In this document: piece by piece, positions 39,501-48,079 of the stretch | How positions within the stretch are numbered: the first letter of the stretch is position 1 | Layout of the letters: every line of letters begins with the position of its first letter | From: Ignelater luminosus | Taxonomy: Eukaryota > Arthropoda > Insecta > Coleoptera > Elateridae | Direction: 5' to 3' | DNA: 64,000 nt | Assembly (NCBI GenBank): GCA_011009095.1 | Contig: VTPC01001715.1 | Coordinates: forward strand, 155,529 to 219,528 | Notes under the pieces: model-generated | Told to the model about the DNA's origin: nothing | The model's input: only the letters and a program-made list of their open reading frames with translations | The model's database searches: none | Made by a program: the position numbers and the translations under genes

Positions 39501-42118
39501 ACATCAGTGCAGGAAATGATGATGAAATATTTGAGATTACGAACGGACTGCTGATAACCGTTAAATCGTTAGATAGAGAAGTACAAGCTCAATACAATTT
39601 AAAATTACAAACTGGAGATCATTCTCTGATAAATAGCACGGCGATAGAAGTGTTCATAGAAGTAGAAGATGTCAATGATAACGCGCCAGTTTTTAAACAA
39701 ACAGACTTTGAGATTAGTATCAGCGAGAGTACCCCAGTTGGTGCAAGCATAATTCAGTTTCTTGCAACTGATGCCGATTTACCTGACTCTTCTAATTCTG
39801 AAATTGTTTACGACATAACTTCTGGAAATGACAACCTACTGTTTGAATTAGAAGAAAATACTGGAATTCTTAGAGTGAACCGTTCTTTGGATTATGATCA
39901 TGGAGATATTGAACATAACTTTGTAATCAGAGCTTGCGATGGTGGATCACCGCCAATTTGTACCCTAAATGGTTTTCATATCACATTAGAAGATGAAAAT
40001 GATAATGTGCCACGTTTCCCAGTTCCTGAATATCTTGAATTTATTGGAGAGAACGAACCTATTGGTACAGCTATTTTTACGGCACATGCAACAGATTTGG
40101 ATAAAGGAGTGTTTGGTTCTTTAAATTACTCCATAGTTAGTTCTGGAAACAATTATCCAGTAACTGATGAAACGTGGAAACTTTTTCATATTGATCCAAA
40201 TACTGGTTTGATTACAACAAATGTGGTATTTGACTACGAGCAAAAGAGTCGTTATGTATTTACGTTGAAAGCAAGTGATATTGGTGGAAAGGCGGCTACA
40301 GTGAAAGTGAGAATAGAAATTGAAAGCAGGGATGAATTTCACCCACAGTTTACGGAGCGAACTTATAGGTTTGTGTTGGCAACTCCACCATCGGGAAGTC
40401 TACCAGCTGGTTACGTTGTTGGGCACGTAACAGCAACCGACAGAGATAAAGGTCCAGACGGAAGAGTTGTATACCAGTTAACAACGCAACATCAATATTT
40501 CAGAATGAACAGAACAACAGGTGCCATTTTAATTAAGAAGAAATTTAATAATGCTGAAGCGTTAGAGGCTGGAAAAGATATTAGTTTAGTGGTAACAGCA
40601 AGTTCTGGCCGGCAAGGATCTTTGACTAATATGACTGTTGTGGAAATTACTTTAGATCCTTTGGCCGATCCTGGAACTAATCTAGCTATTAATAAAGAAA
40701 ATAATACTACAGTGGCAGCGACGAATGGTGGAATCGCAGATTGGGCACTTGGGCTTTTGATAGCTTTTCTACTTTTGCTCATAACTTTTGGAGCTGTGTT
40801 TGTCTTTTTGCACATGAGAAATAAACGTAACAAAAAAGTGAATAAACCTAATTTAAGTAATGAAACTGTTTCTACTTCTAATAATTATGTGGATCCAAGT
40901 GCTTTTGATACAATTCCCATAAGAGGAGGTGTTGTTTCTGGAAGTAACAATAACCAATTCGCCCCTCCTAAGTATGATGAAATACCGCCCTATGGTCCAG
41001 GGCATGCGGCAAGTTCAAATTCTGGAGCGGCAACTACTTCCGAGCTATCAGGCTCAGAACAGTCTGGGTCCAGTGGAAGAGGATCAGCAGAAGATGGAGA
41101 GGATGGAGAAGACGAAGAGATTAGAATGATAAATGAAGGGCCATTACAAAGAGATTCTGGTATACATCGTCAGAATGAAGATGACGATAATTTATCAGAC
41201 GTATCCGTTAGAAATACTCAAGAATATTTAGCAAGGTTAGGAATTGTAAATAATAATAGTACTGGCGTACCTCAAACGGCACCTAGGATGTGCGGTGATC
41301 CAAGAACAGCCAGTAATAAAGATACTATGCATCACCATCAAAGTGTTCCCTTGGACGGACTTCATATGTTCGAAGAGCATGGCAATGCAGAAAATGATAT
41401 TACTAATTTAATATATGCTAAGTTAAACGACGTAACAGGAAGCGATCGAGCAAGTTCCACAGGAGAGGGAGGTGCAGTGGCAACAACGAATTTAGGTGGC
41501 ACTATGGACCACGTCATGGCTATCGGAGGGTACGGTGATGTACCCACTGTTACCCATCAGCCATCAATGAATGGTTCTCTAAGTTCAATAGTGCATAGTG
41601 AAGAAGAACTGGCGGGTAGTTATAATTGGGATTACTTATTAGATTGGGGTCCCCAATACCAACCATTAGCTCACGTTTTCTCAGAGATTGCAAGACTGAA
41701 GGATGACACAGCATCCGTACAAAGTGCCACAAGTGGAAACTCGAGTATAAAGAGTAAAAACTCGGTTGCACCGGCTAAAAATGTGCCGCCTCCATTAATA
41801 ACAAGCGTTGCACCACGATCAATAGCAATGCCTGTTTTAAATGCAAGGGGTGGTTCTAGTCATCACATTGCCAGCACTCATAATCAGGTTCACATGCTCC
41901 CTAGATCACCTATTAATCACGACGCTTCTGGTGCTACATTCACAACGTCGACAGCTATGTCACCCAGCTTTTCACCATCGTTATCACCATTAGCTACAAA
42001 ATCTCCTTCAATATCGCCTCTAGTGACTCCTGGAGTTCCGACTGCTCATCATGTGGTGTCGAGGCAACCTCCACAAAGTAGAAGTAAAACTGTAGTGGAC
42101 ACTGAACTAAGAATATAA
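6424..42118 (+). CDS. ds: Dachsous, giant atypical cadherin (3' three-quarters of the gene)
   Basis: Dachsous is a type I membrane protein that binds Fat on neighbouring cells. It controls planar cell polarity and Hippo-pathway growth. Eleven exons with GT-AG borders join as 6424-6599, 6663-7079, 15006-15444, 34911-35413, 35478-36546, 36604-36966, 37023-37392, 37460-38583, 38651-38956, 39063-39363 and 39424-42118. The joined length of 7,763 nt is two bases from a split codon, 2,586 codons and a stop, with no frame break. The product holds about 19-20 cadherin repeats (DxNDN and LDRE/LDYE motifs), one membrane helix at about 40747-40815 and a ~433-residue tail. The tail contains YNWDYLLDWGPQYQPL at 41621-41668, typical of dachsous rather than Fat or other protocadherins. 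Drosophila Ds has 3,503 residues and 27 repeats, so roughly 900 N-terminal residues, including the signal peptide, are missing and presumably lie upstream. Confidence 0.95.
6663..7079 (+). CDS. ds: ds exon b
   Basis: It follows a 63-bp intron. The exon opens with the calcium-binding linker EDVNDNAPEF, contains a full cadherin repeat, and passes the next linker QDVNDNPPVF. It ends in phase 0 with ESLPVNSQ before the 7.9-kb intron. It continues smoothly into exon c (ILQVTAVDLDTG). Confidence 0.93.
7080..9109. other. ds intron, no gene seen
   Basis: AT-rich intron sequence without coding signal. A weak inverted repeat occurs at about 8284-8390: taattaaaatgtcgaagatt against a related sequence ending in aacttttaatta. 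It could be a small MITE relic, but the arms match imperfectly. Confidence 0.4.
9110..9720. repeat. Diverged duplication, copy A
   Basis: Blocks 9128-9235 and 9470-9720 recur in the same order and orientation at 10516-10622 and 10735-11000. Shared phrases include 'ctatggcaagttg', 'tttatttctgctaa' and 'atggcacgatgccaag' (with a few changes). No protein domain is recognised. It may be the 3' part of an old retroelement, since an RNase H relic lies next to copy B. Confidence 0.65.
9960..10450. repeat. 9-bp minisatellite, array 1
   Basis: A 9-bp unit with consensus close to GGCCCGACA repeats with many substitutions; for example GGCCCGAAC, GGTCCGAAA, AGCCCGACA, GGCCCTAAC follow in register around 10030-10070. 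It is much more GC-rich than its surroundings. The minus strand reads as open three-residue repeats (C-R-A type), which follows from the 9-bp period and is not evidence for a protein. Confidence 0.85.
10500..11010. repeat. Diverged duplication, copy B
   Basis: Direct counterpart of the blocks at 9110-9720, on the far side of the 9-bp minisatellite. It has a short extra segment around 10840-10870 not present in copy A. Confidence 0.65.
11330..11790 (-). mobile_element. Non-LTR retrotransposon RNase H relic
   Basis: On the minus strand, 11789-11433 reads through a decayed RNase H with the FQTEVCAI block (family form FQAEVxAI). Further on, at about 11420-11340, it reads WFPGYSWIHGNKKTVELAR, which matches the conserved (W/V)PGHSGIxGNExADxLA block of Jockey/R1-type RNase H domains. 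Several catalytic or structural residues are changed. It is probably a fossil. The rest of the element is not identifiable. Confidence 0.7.
11800..13330. other. ds intron, no gene seen
   Basis: No coding or repeat signal that I can support. Short open frames on the minus strand lack domain features. Confidence 0.4.
13335..13805. repeat. 9-bp minisatellite, array 2 (opposite orientation), with a 17-bp sub-repeat
   Basis: At 13340-13440 and 13640-13800 the reverse complement of the array-1 unit appears (TGTCGGGCC, GTCAGGCCTG and similar). Between them ATTTTCATACTGAACCG occurs about four times with changes (13444-13466, 13481-13499, 13529-13550, 13556-13574). The array is GC-rich within AT-rich intron. 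Confidence 0.75.
13806..15005. other. ds intron, no gene seen
   Basis: AT-rich, no supported feature besides the splice acceptor at its end. Confidence 0.5.
15006..15444 (+). CDS. ds: ds exon c
   Basis: The acceptor is tgttttag and the donor gtaagtgc. It encodes the rest of one cadherin repeat (LDREQQERHQF), the linker DANDNDPVF and most of the next repeat, up to INPVTG. It ends one base into a codon. The 19.5-kb intron that follows rejoins in frame to EIVTKDMLDREF. Confidence 0.93.
15445..18447. other. Start of the 19.5-kb ds intron, no gene seen
   Basis: AT-rich sequence with no supported gene. A short less AT-rich patch near 16720-16830 contains several CpGs but no recognisable product. 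Confidence 0.45.
18448..19690 (+). mobile_element. Tc1/mariner-superfamily transposase relic
   Basis: Fragments in shifting frames on the + strand correspond to one transposase. They are LRKDLGLYP (helix-turn-helix region, ~19065), IIFRDEAHFCLNGF around 19193-19233 (block with the first catalytic Asp), VNGERC at about 19390, and QDGAIQR/HTASDTVQLLREKF at about 19460-19515. These are followed by GRVISRRSDLNWPARSCDL and MPLDLF (19520-19590). The order and spacing match a DDE transposase family widespread in insects. Many stops and frameshifts make it inactive. 'gggtctttcaataagggcgc' at 18448 may be the left terminal sequence; no matching right end was found. Confidence 0.8.
19691..22870. other. 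ds intron, no gene seen
   Basis: AT-rich sequence; an (AAT)n-like patch occurs at about 20547-20575. Open frames such as 21421-21675 have no recognisable domain and no supporting splice context. Confidence 0.45.
22879..23117. repeat. Inverted-repeat element with an assembly gap in its loop
   Basis: The left arm 22879-22910 (accacagattaaataaagat...) and right arm 23086-23117 are reverse complements over 32 bp with about two mismatches. A 10-base run of N (22985-22994) sits near the middle of the loop. It may be a MITE or a hairpin that disturbed assembly. Confidence 0.75.
22985..22994. other. Assembly gap (10 N)
   Basis: Run of ten N, probably a fixed-size placeholder, in the loop of the inverted repeat 22879-23117. 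Confidence 0.99.
23400..25485 (-). repeat. ~51-bp degenerate tandem repeat array, main segment
   Basis: About forty diverged units follow one another. A typical unit is gctaaaagcgaacacaggtc, then ggtctgcaccttctttaacc, then tccttatgaca, 51 bp in all (25278-25328). It is the reverse complement of the units at 1-753. Because 51 is a multiple of three, some stretches stay open on the minus strand and give a recurrent VFAFSxxKKxK-like pattern. There is no evidence of a gene. Spacing varies by insertions and deletions. Confidence 0.9.
25486..26285. other. Non-repeat insert inside the ~51-bp array
   Basis: About 0.8 kb lacking the ~51-bp unit interrupts the array. It is moderately GC-rich over 25500-25760, then C/A-rich with CAA and CCA runs (26000-26220). 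It ends near 'tcacctttggtggcatttgac', similar to 'cccaccttcggtggcatttc' (minus strand, ~30825-30845) at the 3' end of the second non-LTR copy. This suggests a retroelement fragment, but no protein domain is recognisable. Confidence 0.45.
26286..27440 (-). repeat. ~51-bp degenerate tandem repeat array, second segment
   Basis: Units such as agctaaaagcgaacacgag, ttgggctgcgccctctatta, accttcatatgaaagctaaa continue the array of 23400-25485. Towards the end, units carry 'gccacctgcggtggc' (27371-27385), a near-perfect short hairpin also seen in other copies. Confidence 0.85.
27441..30795. other. ds intron, no gene seen
   Basis: The first part (27510-27610) resembles 23120-23210 on the other side of the array. 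The rest is AT-rich with no coding, RNA or transposon signal that I can support. Confidence 0.45.
30799..31900 (-). mobile_element. Second, 5'-truncated copy of the Jockey-like non-LTR family
   Basis: The minus-strand translation of 31890-31560 contains YLGCTFTYTLH and FQGCHPRTLMYTYKTFV, matching YLGITFTPMLRW and ISGCHPWTLLHTYKTFI in the element at 754-2690. Only the RT C-terminus and 3' UTR remain. The 3' end is again (TTGA)n, seen as tcaatcaatcaatcaatt at 30799-30816. Stops and frameshifts are present. Confidence 0.8.
31901..33115. other. ds intron, no gene identified
   Basis: An open frame at 32440-32715 and weakly continuous + strand translation around it have no domain that I recognise. 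It could be a worn retroelement fragment, but nothing confirms this. Confidence 0.35.
33120..33545. other. GC/CpG-rich island inside the ds intron, open on both strands
   Basis: This stretch is clearly richer in G+C and CpG than the flanking intron. It stays open for 155 codons on + (33143-33610) and 126 codons on - (33588-33208). Neither translation shows a known domain. It could be a regulatory island, a non-coding exon or promoter of a nested transcript, or foreign repeat DNA. Confidence 0.4.
33555..33605. repeat. Imperfect (CA)n/(TA)n microsatellite
   Basis: Runs of acacacacat and acacgcacacatatata follow directly after the GC-rich island. Confidence 0.85.
33606..34910. other. End of the 19.5-kb ds intron, no gene seen
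   Basis: AT-rich sequence ending in the polypyrimidine tract and acceptor tttttcccag of ds exon d. Confidence 0.5.
34911..35413 (+). CDS. ds: ds exon d
   Basis: The acceptor is tttttcccag. It completes the repeat begun in exon c and contains linkers DVNDNAPEIV and DLNDNRPTF around one full cadherin repeat. Phase 0 end at gtgagt. Confidence 0.94.
35478..36546 (+). CDS. ds: ds exon e
   Basis: It encodes about three and a half cadherin repeats with linkers DVNDNAPRW, DANDNAPRF and a degenerate one, GSHDNPPRF. I place the donor at 36547 (gtaaga) because the translated sequence beyond it (about 19 residues) breaks the repeat pattern. Removing 57 bp joins GLLEGG to NLTYYI in frame. Confidence 0.88.
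36604..36966 (+). CDS. ds: ds exon f
   Basis: It begins after ttttgtag, completes one cadherin repeat (LDHETRNHY, DINDHAPEF) and starts the next. It ends one base into a codon at gtaatt. Confidence 0.9.
37023..37392 (+). CDS. ds: ds exon g
   Basis: It follows a 56-bp intron. It contains LDRESHSRYHL, the linker DQNDNDPKF and most of the next repeat to NKTGVITTTG. Two bases of the last codon are left for exon h. Confidence 0.92.
37460..38583 (+). CDS. ds: ds exon h
   Basis: The frame continues as QFDRERQSVYNF. The exon carries about four repeats with linkers DINDNKPIF, an unusual DIPDNYPQL, DQNDNAPTF and DVNDNQPTF. One base is left at the donor gtaaga. Confidence 0.93.
38651..38956 (+). CDS. 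ds: ds exon i
   Basis: It encodes one cadherin repeat (LDYETRQEYTL) and the linker DVNDNPPVF. The acceptor is tttatttcag and the donor gtaaga. It ends one base into a codon. Confidence 0.92.
39063..39363 (+). CDS. ds: ds exon j
   Basis: It starts EGNSNSLIEILTVNATD and encodes one repeat whose terminal linker lacks the usual DxNDN. The donor is at 39364 (gtatga). The 60-bp intron after it has no in-frame stop, so the reading frame appears uninterrupted; joining Y|R to IQVPEDA restores a normal repeat start. Confidence 0.87.
39424..42118 (+). CDS. ds: ds terminal exon j+1: last cadherin repeats, membrane helix, cytoplasmic tail
   Basis: This 2.7-kb exon encodes the last four or so cadherin repeats, the membrane-proximal region, the hydrophobic segment GLLIAFLLLLITFGAVFVF, a basic stop-transfer stretch (MRNKRNKK) and the whole cytoplasmic tail. 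The tail has serine- and acid-rich patches, SYNWDYLLDWGPQ and VFSEIARLKDD (41618-41706), and a C-terminal proline/serine-rich region ending TELRI. The WDYLL-type block is the part most conserved with vertebrate Dachsous1. The stop codon is at 42116-42118. Confidence 0.96.
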
Positions 42119-42610
42119 TAATAAGAGTGAATCTGAAAAACAAAGTGACCTGGCTGTGTAAAATTTTTAATTTTTATTCTAAAAGAATTTAATTTTTCAG
42201 GTATATAATTAAAAAAGGACAATTATGAAGATATTTTTTAGGATTTTTGTAAATAATTGTAAAACAGTTGCTCATTAGTTACTAAGTAGTTAATTTGTCT
42301 GCCATTCTTAGCCTTTAAGACTGTAACCTGTAACAGAAAGAACTGTAATAAGAAATTTCTTTGTAAAAATATTTATAGTATTTAACTATGTTGTGTATAT
42401 GTATATTAAATACTCGTTTTTCCTTTCTCTGAAAAGAAATCTCATGAAACTTGTAATGTGTAAATTATTGAGCTGTTAACCATAATGTTTGTTGTATGAA
42501 AAACAAGAAGAAAATTTCCAAAAATTGGAATAATTTTATTTTGTATTGTAAAACCAATGCATTTTTGTACAAAAGTATATAAAGTTGTAATAAAAGAATA
42601 AAAAATAAAA
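42119..42610 (+). terminator. ds: ds 3' UTR with polyadenylation signals
   Basis: AT-rich sequence follows the stop codon, with AATAAA at 42589-42594 and again at about 42597. These are the likely cleavage/polyadenylation signals for ds. The exact cleavage site cannot be read from sequence. Confidence 0.7.
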
Positions 42611-42993
42611 AAGAATACTCATATAATTTTTCCATTGGGGTTTTATTTCATATTAATTAACACAGTGTTAGATAAGTAGAATACAGAAACTAGAATTTGA
42701 TAATAAGAAAGAAGCACTTATCAGATTCTTATTTCGTGGCGTAGAGCTGAAAATTAATAATGTTGTGTTTAACTTGTAACGGGAAAATGCCCAAAAGTAT
42801 GCACAAGTCCCGTATAAGCCAGATATCGGTAGATGTTCAAGTCCATAGCTCATGTCGAAGACGGTAGTAGGTTCCAAAATAGTAAATAACTCAGGCTTTG
42901 ATGATCTTACCTGAGCCTAAAACTTAGCTTTTAATTGAAAAGCCTAAAAGCGATACCAAAAGGACGCCAGGAGACAGTGCCACACAAAAAGAT

Positions 42994-44473
42994 GTAAGTA
43001 TGAACGTTGGAAACGGAGCAAAAGGCTTGCATAATCTTACAGTGCTACCAATCGAAATCTCTGCCGGTTGTTTGTTGTTGCCAACCTACGTTTCAAATCC
43101 CCTGGTCGACGACACCCTCTTGCAACTCATGTAATCCTAATGAGGAATCCAGAAATTTTCTACATGAATTTTGCGAGATTCTTTGAAGTCTCGAAAGATT
43201 TTCTTTCACCTGCCATCAGGATCACAGGAGTTCGAGAGGGTTACGCTTTAAAAGTTTGTGCAGATGTCTGATTACCTAAGCAGCTTTACGTAAGTATGAA
43301 CTTTGGAAACGGAGCAAAAGGCTTACATAATCTTACAGTGCTACCAATCGAAATCTCTGACGGTTGTTTGTTGTTGCCAACCTATGTTTCAAATCCCCTG
43401 GTCCACGACACCCTCTTGCAACTCATGTAATCCTAATGAGGAATCCAGAAATTTTCTACATGAATTTTGCGAGATTCTTTGAAGTCTCGAAAGATTTTCT
43501 TTCACTTGCCATCAGGATCACAGAAGTGCGAGAGGGTTAGGCTTTAAATGTTTCTGCAGATGTCTGATTACCTAAGGAGCTTTACGTAAGTATGAACTTT
43601 GGAAACGGAGCAAAAGGCTTACATAATCTTACAGTGCTACCAATCGAAATCTCTGTCGGTTGTTTGTTGTTGCCAACCTACGTTTCAAATCCCCTGGTCC
43701 ACGACACCCTCTTGCAACTCATGTAATCCTAATGAGGAATCCAGAAATTTTCTACATGAATTTTGCGAGATTCTTTGAAGTCTCGAAAGATTTTCTTTCA
43801 CTTGCCATCAGGATCACAGAAGTGCAAGAGGGTTACGTTTTAAAAGTTTCTGCAGATGTGTGATTACCTAAGCAGCTTTACGTAAGTATGAACTTTGGAA
43901 ACGGAGCAAAAGGCTTGCATAATCTTACAGTGTTACCAATCGAAATCTCTGTCGGTTGTTTGTTGTTGCCAACCTACGTTTCAAATGCCCTGGTCCACGA
44001 CACCCTCTCGCAACTCATGTAATCCTAATGAGTAATCCAGAAATTTTCTACATGAATTTTGCGAGATTCTTTGAAGTCTCGAAAGATTTTCTTTCACTTG
44101 CCATCAGGATCACAGNNNNNNNNNNNNNNNNNNNNNNNNNNNNNNNNNNNNNNNNNNNNNNNNNNNNNNNNNNNNNNNNNNNNNNNNNNNNNNNNNNNNN
44201 NNNNNNNNNNNNNNNNNNNNNNNNNNNNNNNNNNNNNNNNNNNNNNNNNNNNNNNNNNNNNNNNNNNNNNNNNNNNNNNNNNNNNNNNNNNNNNNNNNNN
44301 NNNNNNNNNNNNNNNNNNNNNNNNNNNNNNNNNNNNNNNNNNNNNNNNNNNNNNNNNNNNNNNNNNNNNNNNNNNNNNNNNNNTCTCGAAAGATTTTCTT
44401 TCACTTGCCATCAGGATCACAGGAGTGCGAGAGGGTTACGTTTTTAATGTTTCTACAGATGTCTGATTACCTA
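42994..44473. repeat. 296-bp tandem satellite, about five copies, with an assembly gap
   Basis: Near-identical units begin with gtaagtatgaac at 42994, 43290, 43586 and 43882, exactly 296 bp apart, with a few per cent divergence. Copy 4 runs into 268 N (44116-44383). The sequence resumes in the same phase offset by 11 bases, then ends at about 44473. The array therefore has at least five copies, and the true number may be larger. The recurrent 67-codon frame is a by-product of the repeat; other copies carry stops. Confidence 0.96.
44116..44383. other. Assembly gap (268 N) in the 296-bp satellite
   Basis: Run of 268 N. The flanking phase differs from a perfect 296-bp period by 11 bases, so the gap length is an estimate and the copy number is uncertain. 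Confidence 0.99.
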
Positions 44474-44544
44474 ACTCTCCTGTAGCACTGTTAATTGATA
44501 AAGAATAATTAAGAATTAACAAATTAAAAAGCTGTTCCTTTTAA

Positions 44545-44929
44545 TATATTTTTATTAAGTCCAGCGTACATATTATTAACTCAAAAAAATTTATAGTATA
44601 TAACTAACTTGAAAATACAAATGATACTAGTACAAAAGGATATATCTTATATTGGACGAAATAGTACTAATTTTAGTAAGTATGTCACGAAAAATCCTTA
44701 ACTGATATATGTATTGTATAACAAATTTCATTTTAATTATTAGGAGAGAAGTTTATTTTTTTCTTTACGTATTTTCGAATTGATCCACTCGACGCTTAGT
44801 GTTGGCTTTGCGAATCTCACGTAGAGTTTTATACTTATTACGACCTTGACGGATATGCTATCTATAAATTGTATCTATGGCAGTTTCTTTAGTTTCATCC
44901 CTAGATTGTGCAAGATCTTGTTTGAAAAC
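44545..44929 (-). pseudogene. Orphan terminal exon with an internal stop, product not identified
   Basis: On the minus strand a good splice acceptor (gttattttcag, 44940-44930) precedes a frame starting VFKQDLAQSRDETKETAIDT. It has one in-frame TAG (44855-44857), continues [17 protein letters not shown] and [12 protein letters not shown], and stops at about 44768. A minus-strand AATAAA lies at 44551-44556. The charged, helical-looking sequence and flanking signals look like a real 3'-terminal exon, but the stop and the lack of visible upstream exons suggest a pseudogene. I do not recognise the family with confidence. A sequence error at the stop is possible. Confidence 0.5.
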
Positions 44930-44940
44930 CTGAAAATAAC

Positions 44941-47900
44941 AGAAAAATTAATATTAACATGACGATCATATTAAATTTTATTAAAATATAAAGTAATTTC
45001 TTATTTAAGAAAAGTCAAATCAAATGAAGCTCATTAAATTGCAATACAAGAAAGTATCTGCAAGTATGCTCTTTGAGTTCTATAATTCATAGAATGTCTG
45101 AAAAGGTTTAGGACTAAATAATGTAACAGCTCGCAGGAAAATTACTGGATGGTTCGCCTAAGAGTACGTAGTAAACCTTGTAATATCATAATTTCATTTC
45201 AAGATGGCAAAGAGAATGTGCAAAATGTCTACTTAATGTATGTTATATACAATTGCATTAAAATGACATGTTCGTTGACTGAAATAGAAAAAGCTTTGTT
45301 ACAATTCGCGCTTTATACCTAGTTCCCTTCCTGAAGTAAACATTAAGATCCAACTGTGTAAATTAAATCTGCTGTTTCATTTACATCACAAAAATTCAAT
45401 GATTAAAATGATGCACTGAAAAGCTTATTGCTATTTTTGACAGAAAGAAATTTACTTAACCTCTTTACTGATGTGACATTAGAACTATCAAGATTGAGGT
45501 ATATAAAAAGTAACTTAGTTTTAATTAAATTACATTTCTACATAGAAGAAAATACACACAACTTTGTTTCTTGTTCTTTTTTTTACAAATGCTTTATAGA
45601 CTTTAGAAAAATGTTAACCTTTGTTTTATTGTGCGTTAATTTTGCCGGTCAGTGTATTGTATCCTTAACAAACTTTTTCGCCTAAAAGAATATCGCATAA
45701 TAGAATATAATAATAGTCGACAAATTATGGTTTATGACTGATGTCACTTTCTTGAAACATAACGGTACAAGGGCGTCATAAATCTATCAGTCTCTAATAA
45801 TACATCTAAGAGTGGATGTTTTTTTCTTGTACCATTGTTAAATTTACTTAAACTCGTATTTAAGCCTTTTCTAAGGCTTTTAATCTTTTTTAGAGTATGT
45901 TGTTTAGCATTTCAAGATTTTGTCGGTTCTTTCTTTTTACTTCCTCTTATTTAAATTTGATTCTATGTAGGTACCATAAACAAAAATTTTCCCTTTTTTG
46001 TAAAAACATAATTTTAATCTAATTAATGGACATTGTAATTAAATTACATTTAATAATTGCTTCAATAAATAATTAATACAGTATCCTTACTTTTATTTTA
46101 CTTAAAGCTGTGATAAATAACGCTGACAGTTGTATAGTATAAATCTCAAGGGATGTGCAATAACCTCATTCTGTTTTGTAGAATTCTGACAATCCTAAAG
46201 TCGGTTAATGGAATATACCGGTTATTGGAATAATTCTGCTTTGTCCAAACGTTATTCCAATAAGCGGGTTTTACTGTATTTACTTTCAAATAGGGAAGAC
46301 GCATAGGTATACACTTCATAGAAAGGGCAGCTTAAACTGAAGGGATGCGATAATAATCAAACAATATAAATTACGTCAATATTTACAGTACATTATTACG
46401 TATTGTACCTCATTATTAAACAAAATTACTTATGAACCACTATGAATAAAAAAACAGAAAAAACTCAACTATCCTGTGTTCAATCGCCATAGCATATTCA
46501 AGTAGTTTTAAAGTAAAATAATATTTGTTGGGTACAAGAAGCATAAAAATATCAAAGATGTAGGAAGGGTTGCCTATTGGGTTTTAAAAATTTCAGTTGT
46601 AATTAAAAATGCAATCATCACAAAAAAAACGTATATCATGATTACGATAATAATTAACACCCTGCACTAAACTGGAATTAGATTTTTAAGATAAGTAGGA
46701 TGTTTGTCTTGTATTACTTTTCACCCATAACATTTACTTCTAACAATAATTCATATTAAGTATCTAATAGTTTATCAGTTAGTAATTAAGATAGTATACC
46801 CAATATTAATAATATACAACAAGGGAAACATAGTACATCAACTTATTTTATTATGTTTAAAAAAGCATTGTTTAATTTCATTTCCTTAATTAATTATGCG
46901 TTTTCTCTTTAACGGCATTTTAGTATAGGTATTGGGAGGGTATATTGCCATCTTAACCCTAAGAAGTTAATTAAAATTAAATAGTATACTTATTACCAAA
47001 ACATTATAATTGGACCTTCATTATTTGGTAACGCTGCTTACAAAGATCAAGATTTTGCTATTTTTATTTGTTATGTCTTAGAAGACGTTCGTTTTGATAA
47101 ACATTTTTATTTTTACTTATTTTCGTGAGTACTATAGGCCTTTAAGAGTTTTCGACACTATTTTGCTAACATCCTGTATAATAACAGTAAGCAATAAACA
47201 ATAAGTAATGTAACAAACACACAACTGAGATTTAAATATAAAATTGATAGTCTAATTAAAATGCCCTGGGTCAATTTTAATCTGAGTTCATTAGAAAGAA
47301 AGTAATGACGGAATTGTGTTGTGACCCTGTTTACCATTGCTTTTCAAGACAATTCGAAGAGAGTCAGCTTATTTTTAAAAACGTCTTTTTTCAAGAAATT
47401 TTAAATAGTAAGACTATTACAAAAGGAAAGAGCATTGAAATATTAGAATAAAACCATAAGTAAGTTTCTAAGTCTTCACAAATTTTTATTCCCTTACATG
47501 GTATCCTTCGGTGTTTGCTGCTTAACTGGTTGTCTATTCTTAGGCGTCCGAGCAAACATGGAAATATTTTTCTCATGGTTTTGGTTATTTATGTTGATAT
47601 TATTAAATAATTCCCTTTTCTTTGTACGTTCACACTACTGATCTTGTTTTAAAGCAGTAATGTAAGAAATTAAACATAAAATAGGAAAATAATTGTAATT
47701 TTAACCCAGATATGGATGAATTTCGGAAAATAGGATTAAGACAGTGATATTACATGAAATATTAAAACAGTGGTATTACATGAAATAGCTTATTTAAGCT
47801 CTCTTTGACACAAATTTAAGAAAGATTCAATTATTTCAACTTTTTACAGCATTTTGAAAAAATACCACTTTTTACCTTCTATGGAAGTTCTAAACAAATT

Positions 47901-48075
47901 AACGTTTTCATCGCATCTATCAACATCTTTACAATACATAGCTGATCAATATAGTCTTTTTTGTCACGCTACGAATATCTTCATACAGAGCTTATAGGTT
48001 GGACCCCAACAGCATTAGAACACAAATCCATTGAACAATAATCAGCTTCTCTTCTTCCCAAAGTCGATATACTCA
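44941..48075. other. AT-rich intergenic DNA, no gene seen
   Basis: No coding exon supported. Around 46200-46275 the sequence ending in 'gcgggttttactgtat' resembles the terminal repeat of pogo/Tigger-type elements, but no partner end was found. Confidence 0.45.
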
Positions 48076-48079
48076 AGCG

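Noticed and set aside
39197..42118. Single 973-codon exon starting at 39197
   Set aside because: The segment 39364-39423 has intron borders and breaks the cadherin repeat; the ATG is internal to ds.
43068..44466. Repeated 67-codon open frames as a small gene family
   Set aside because: They are the same frame of a 296-bp tandem satellite; copy 2 has stops, and frames through the N gap are artefacts.
46180..46275. pogo/Tigger element
   Set aside because: Only one possible terminal sequence (ggttttactgta) is seen, with no partner end or transposase.
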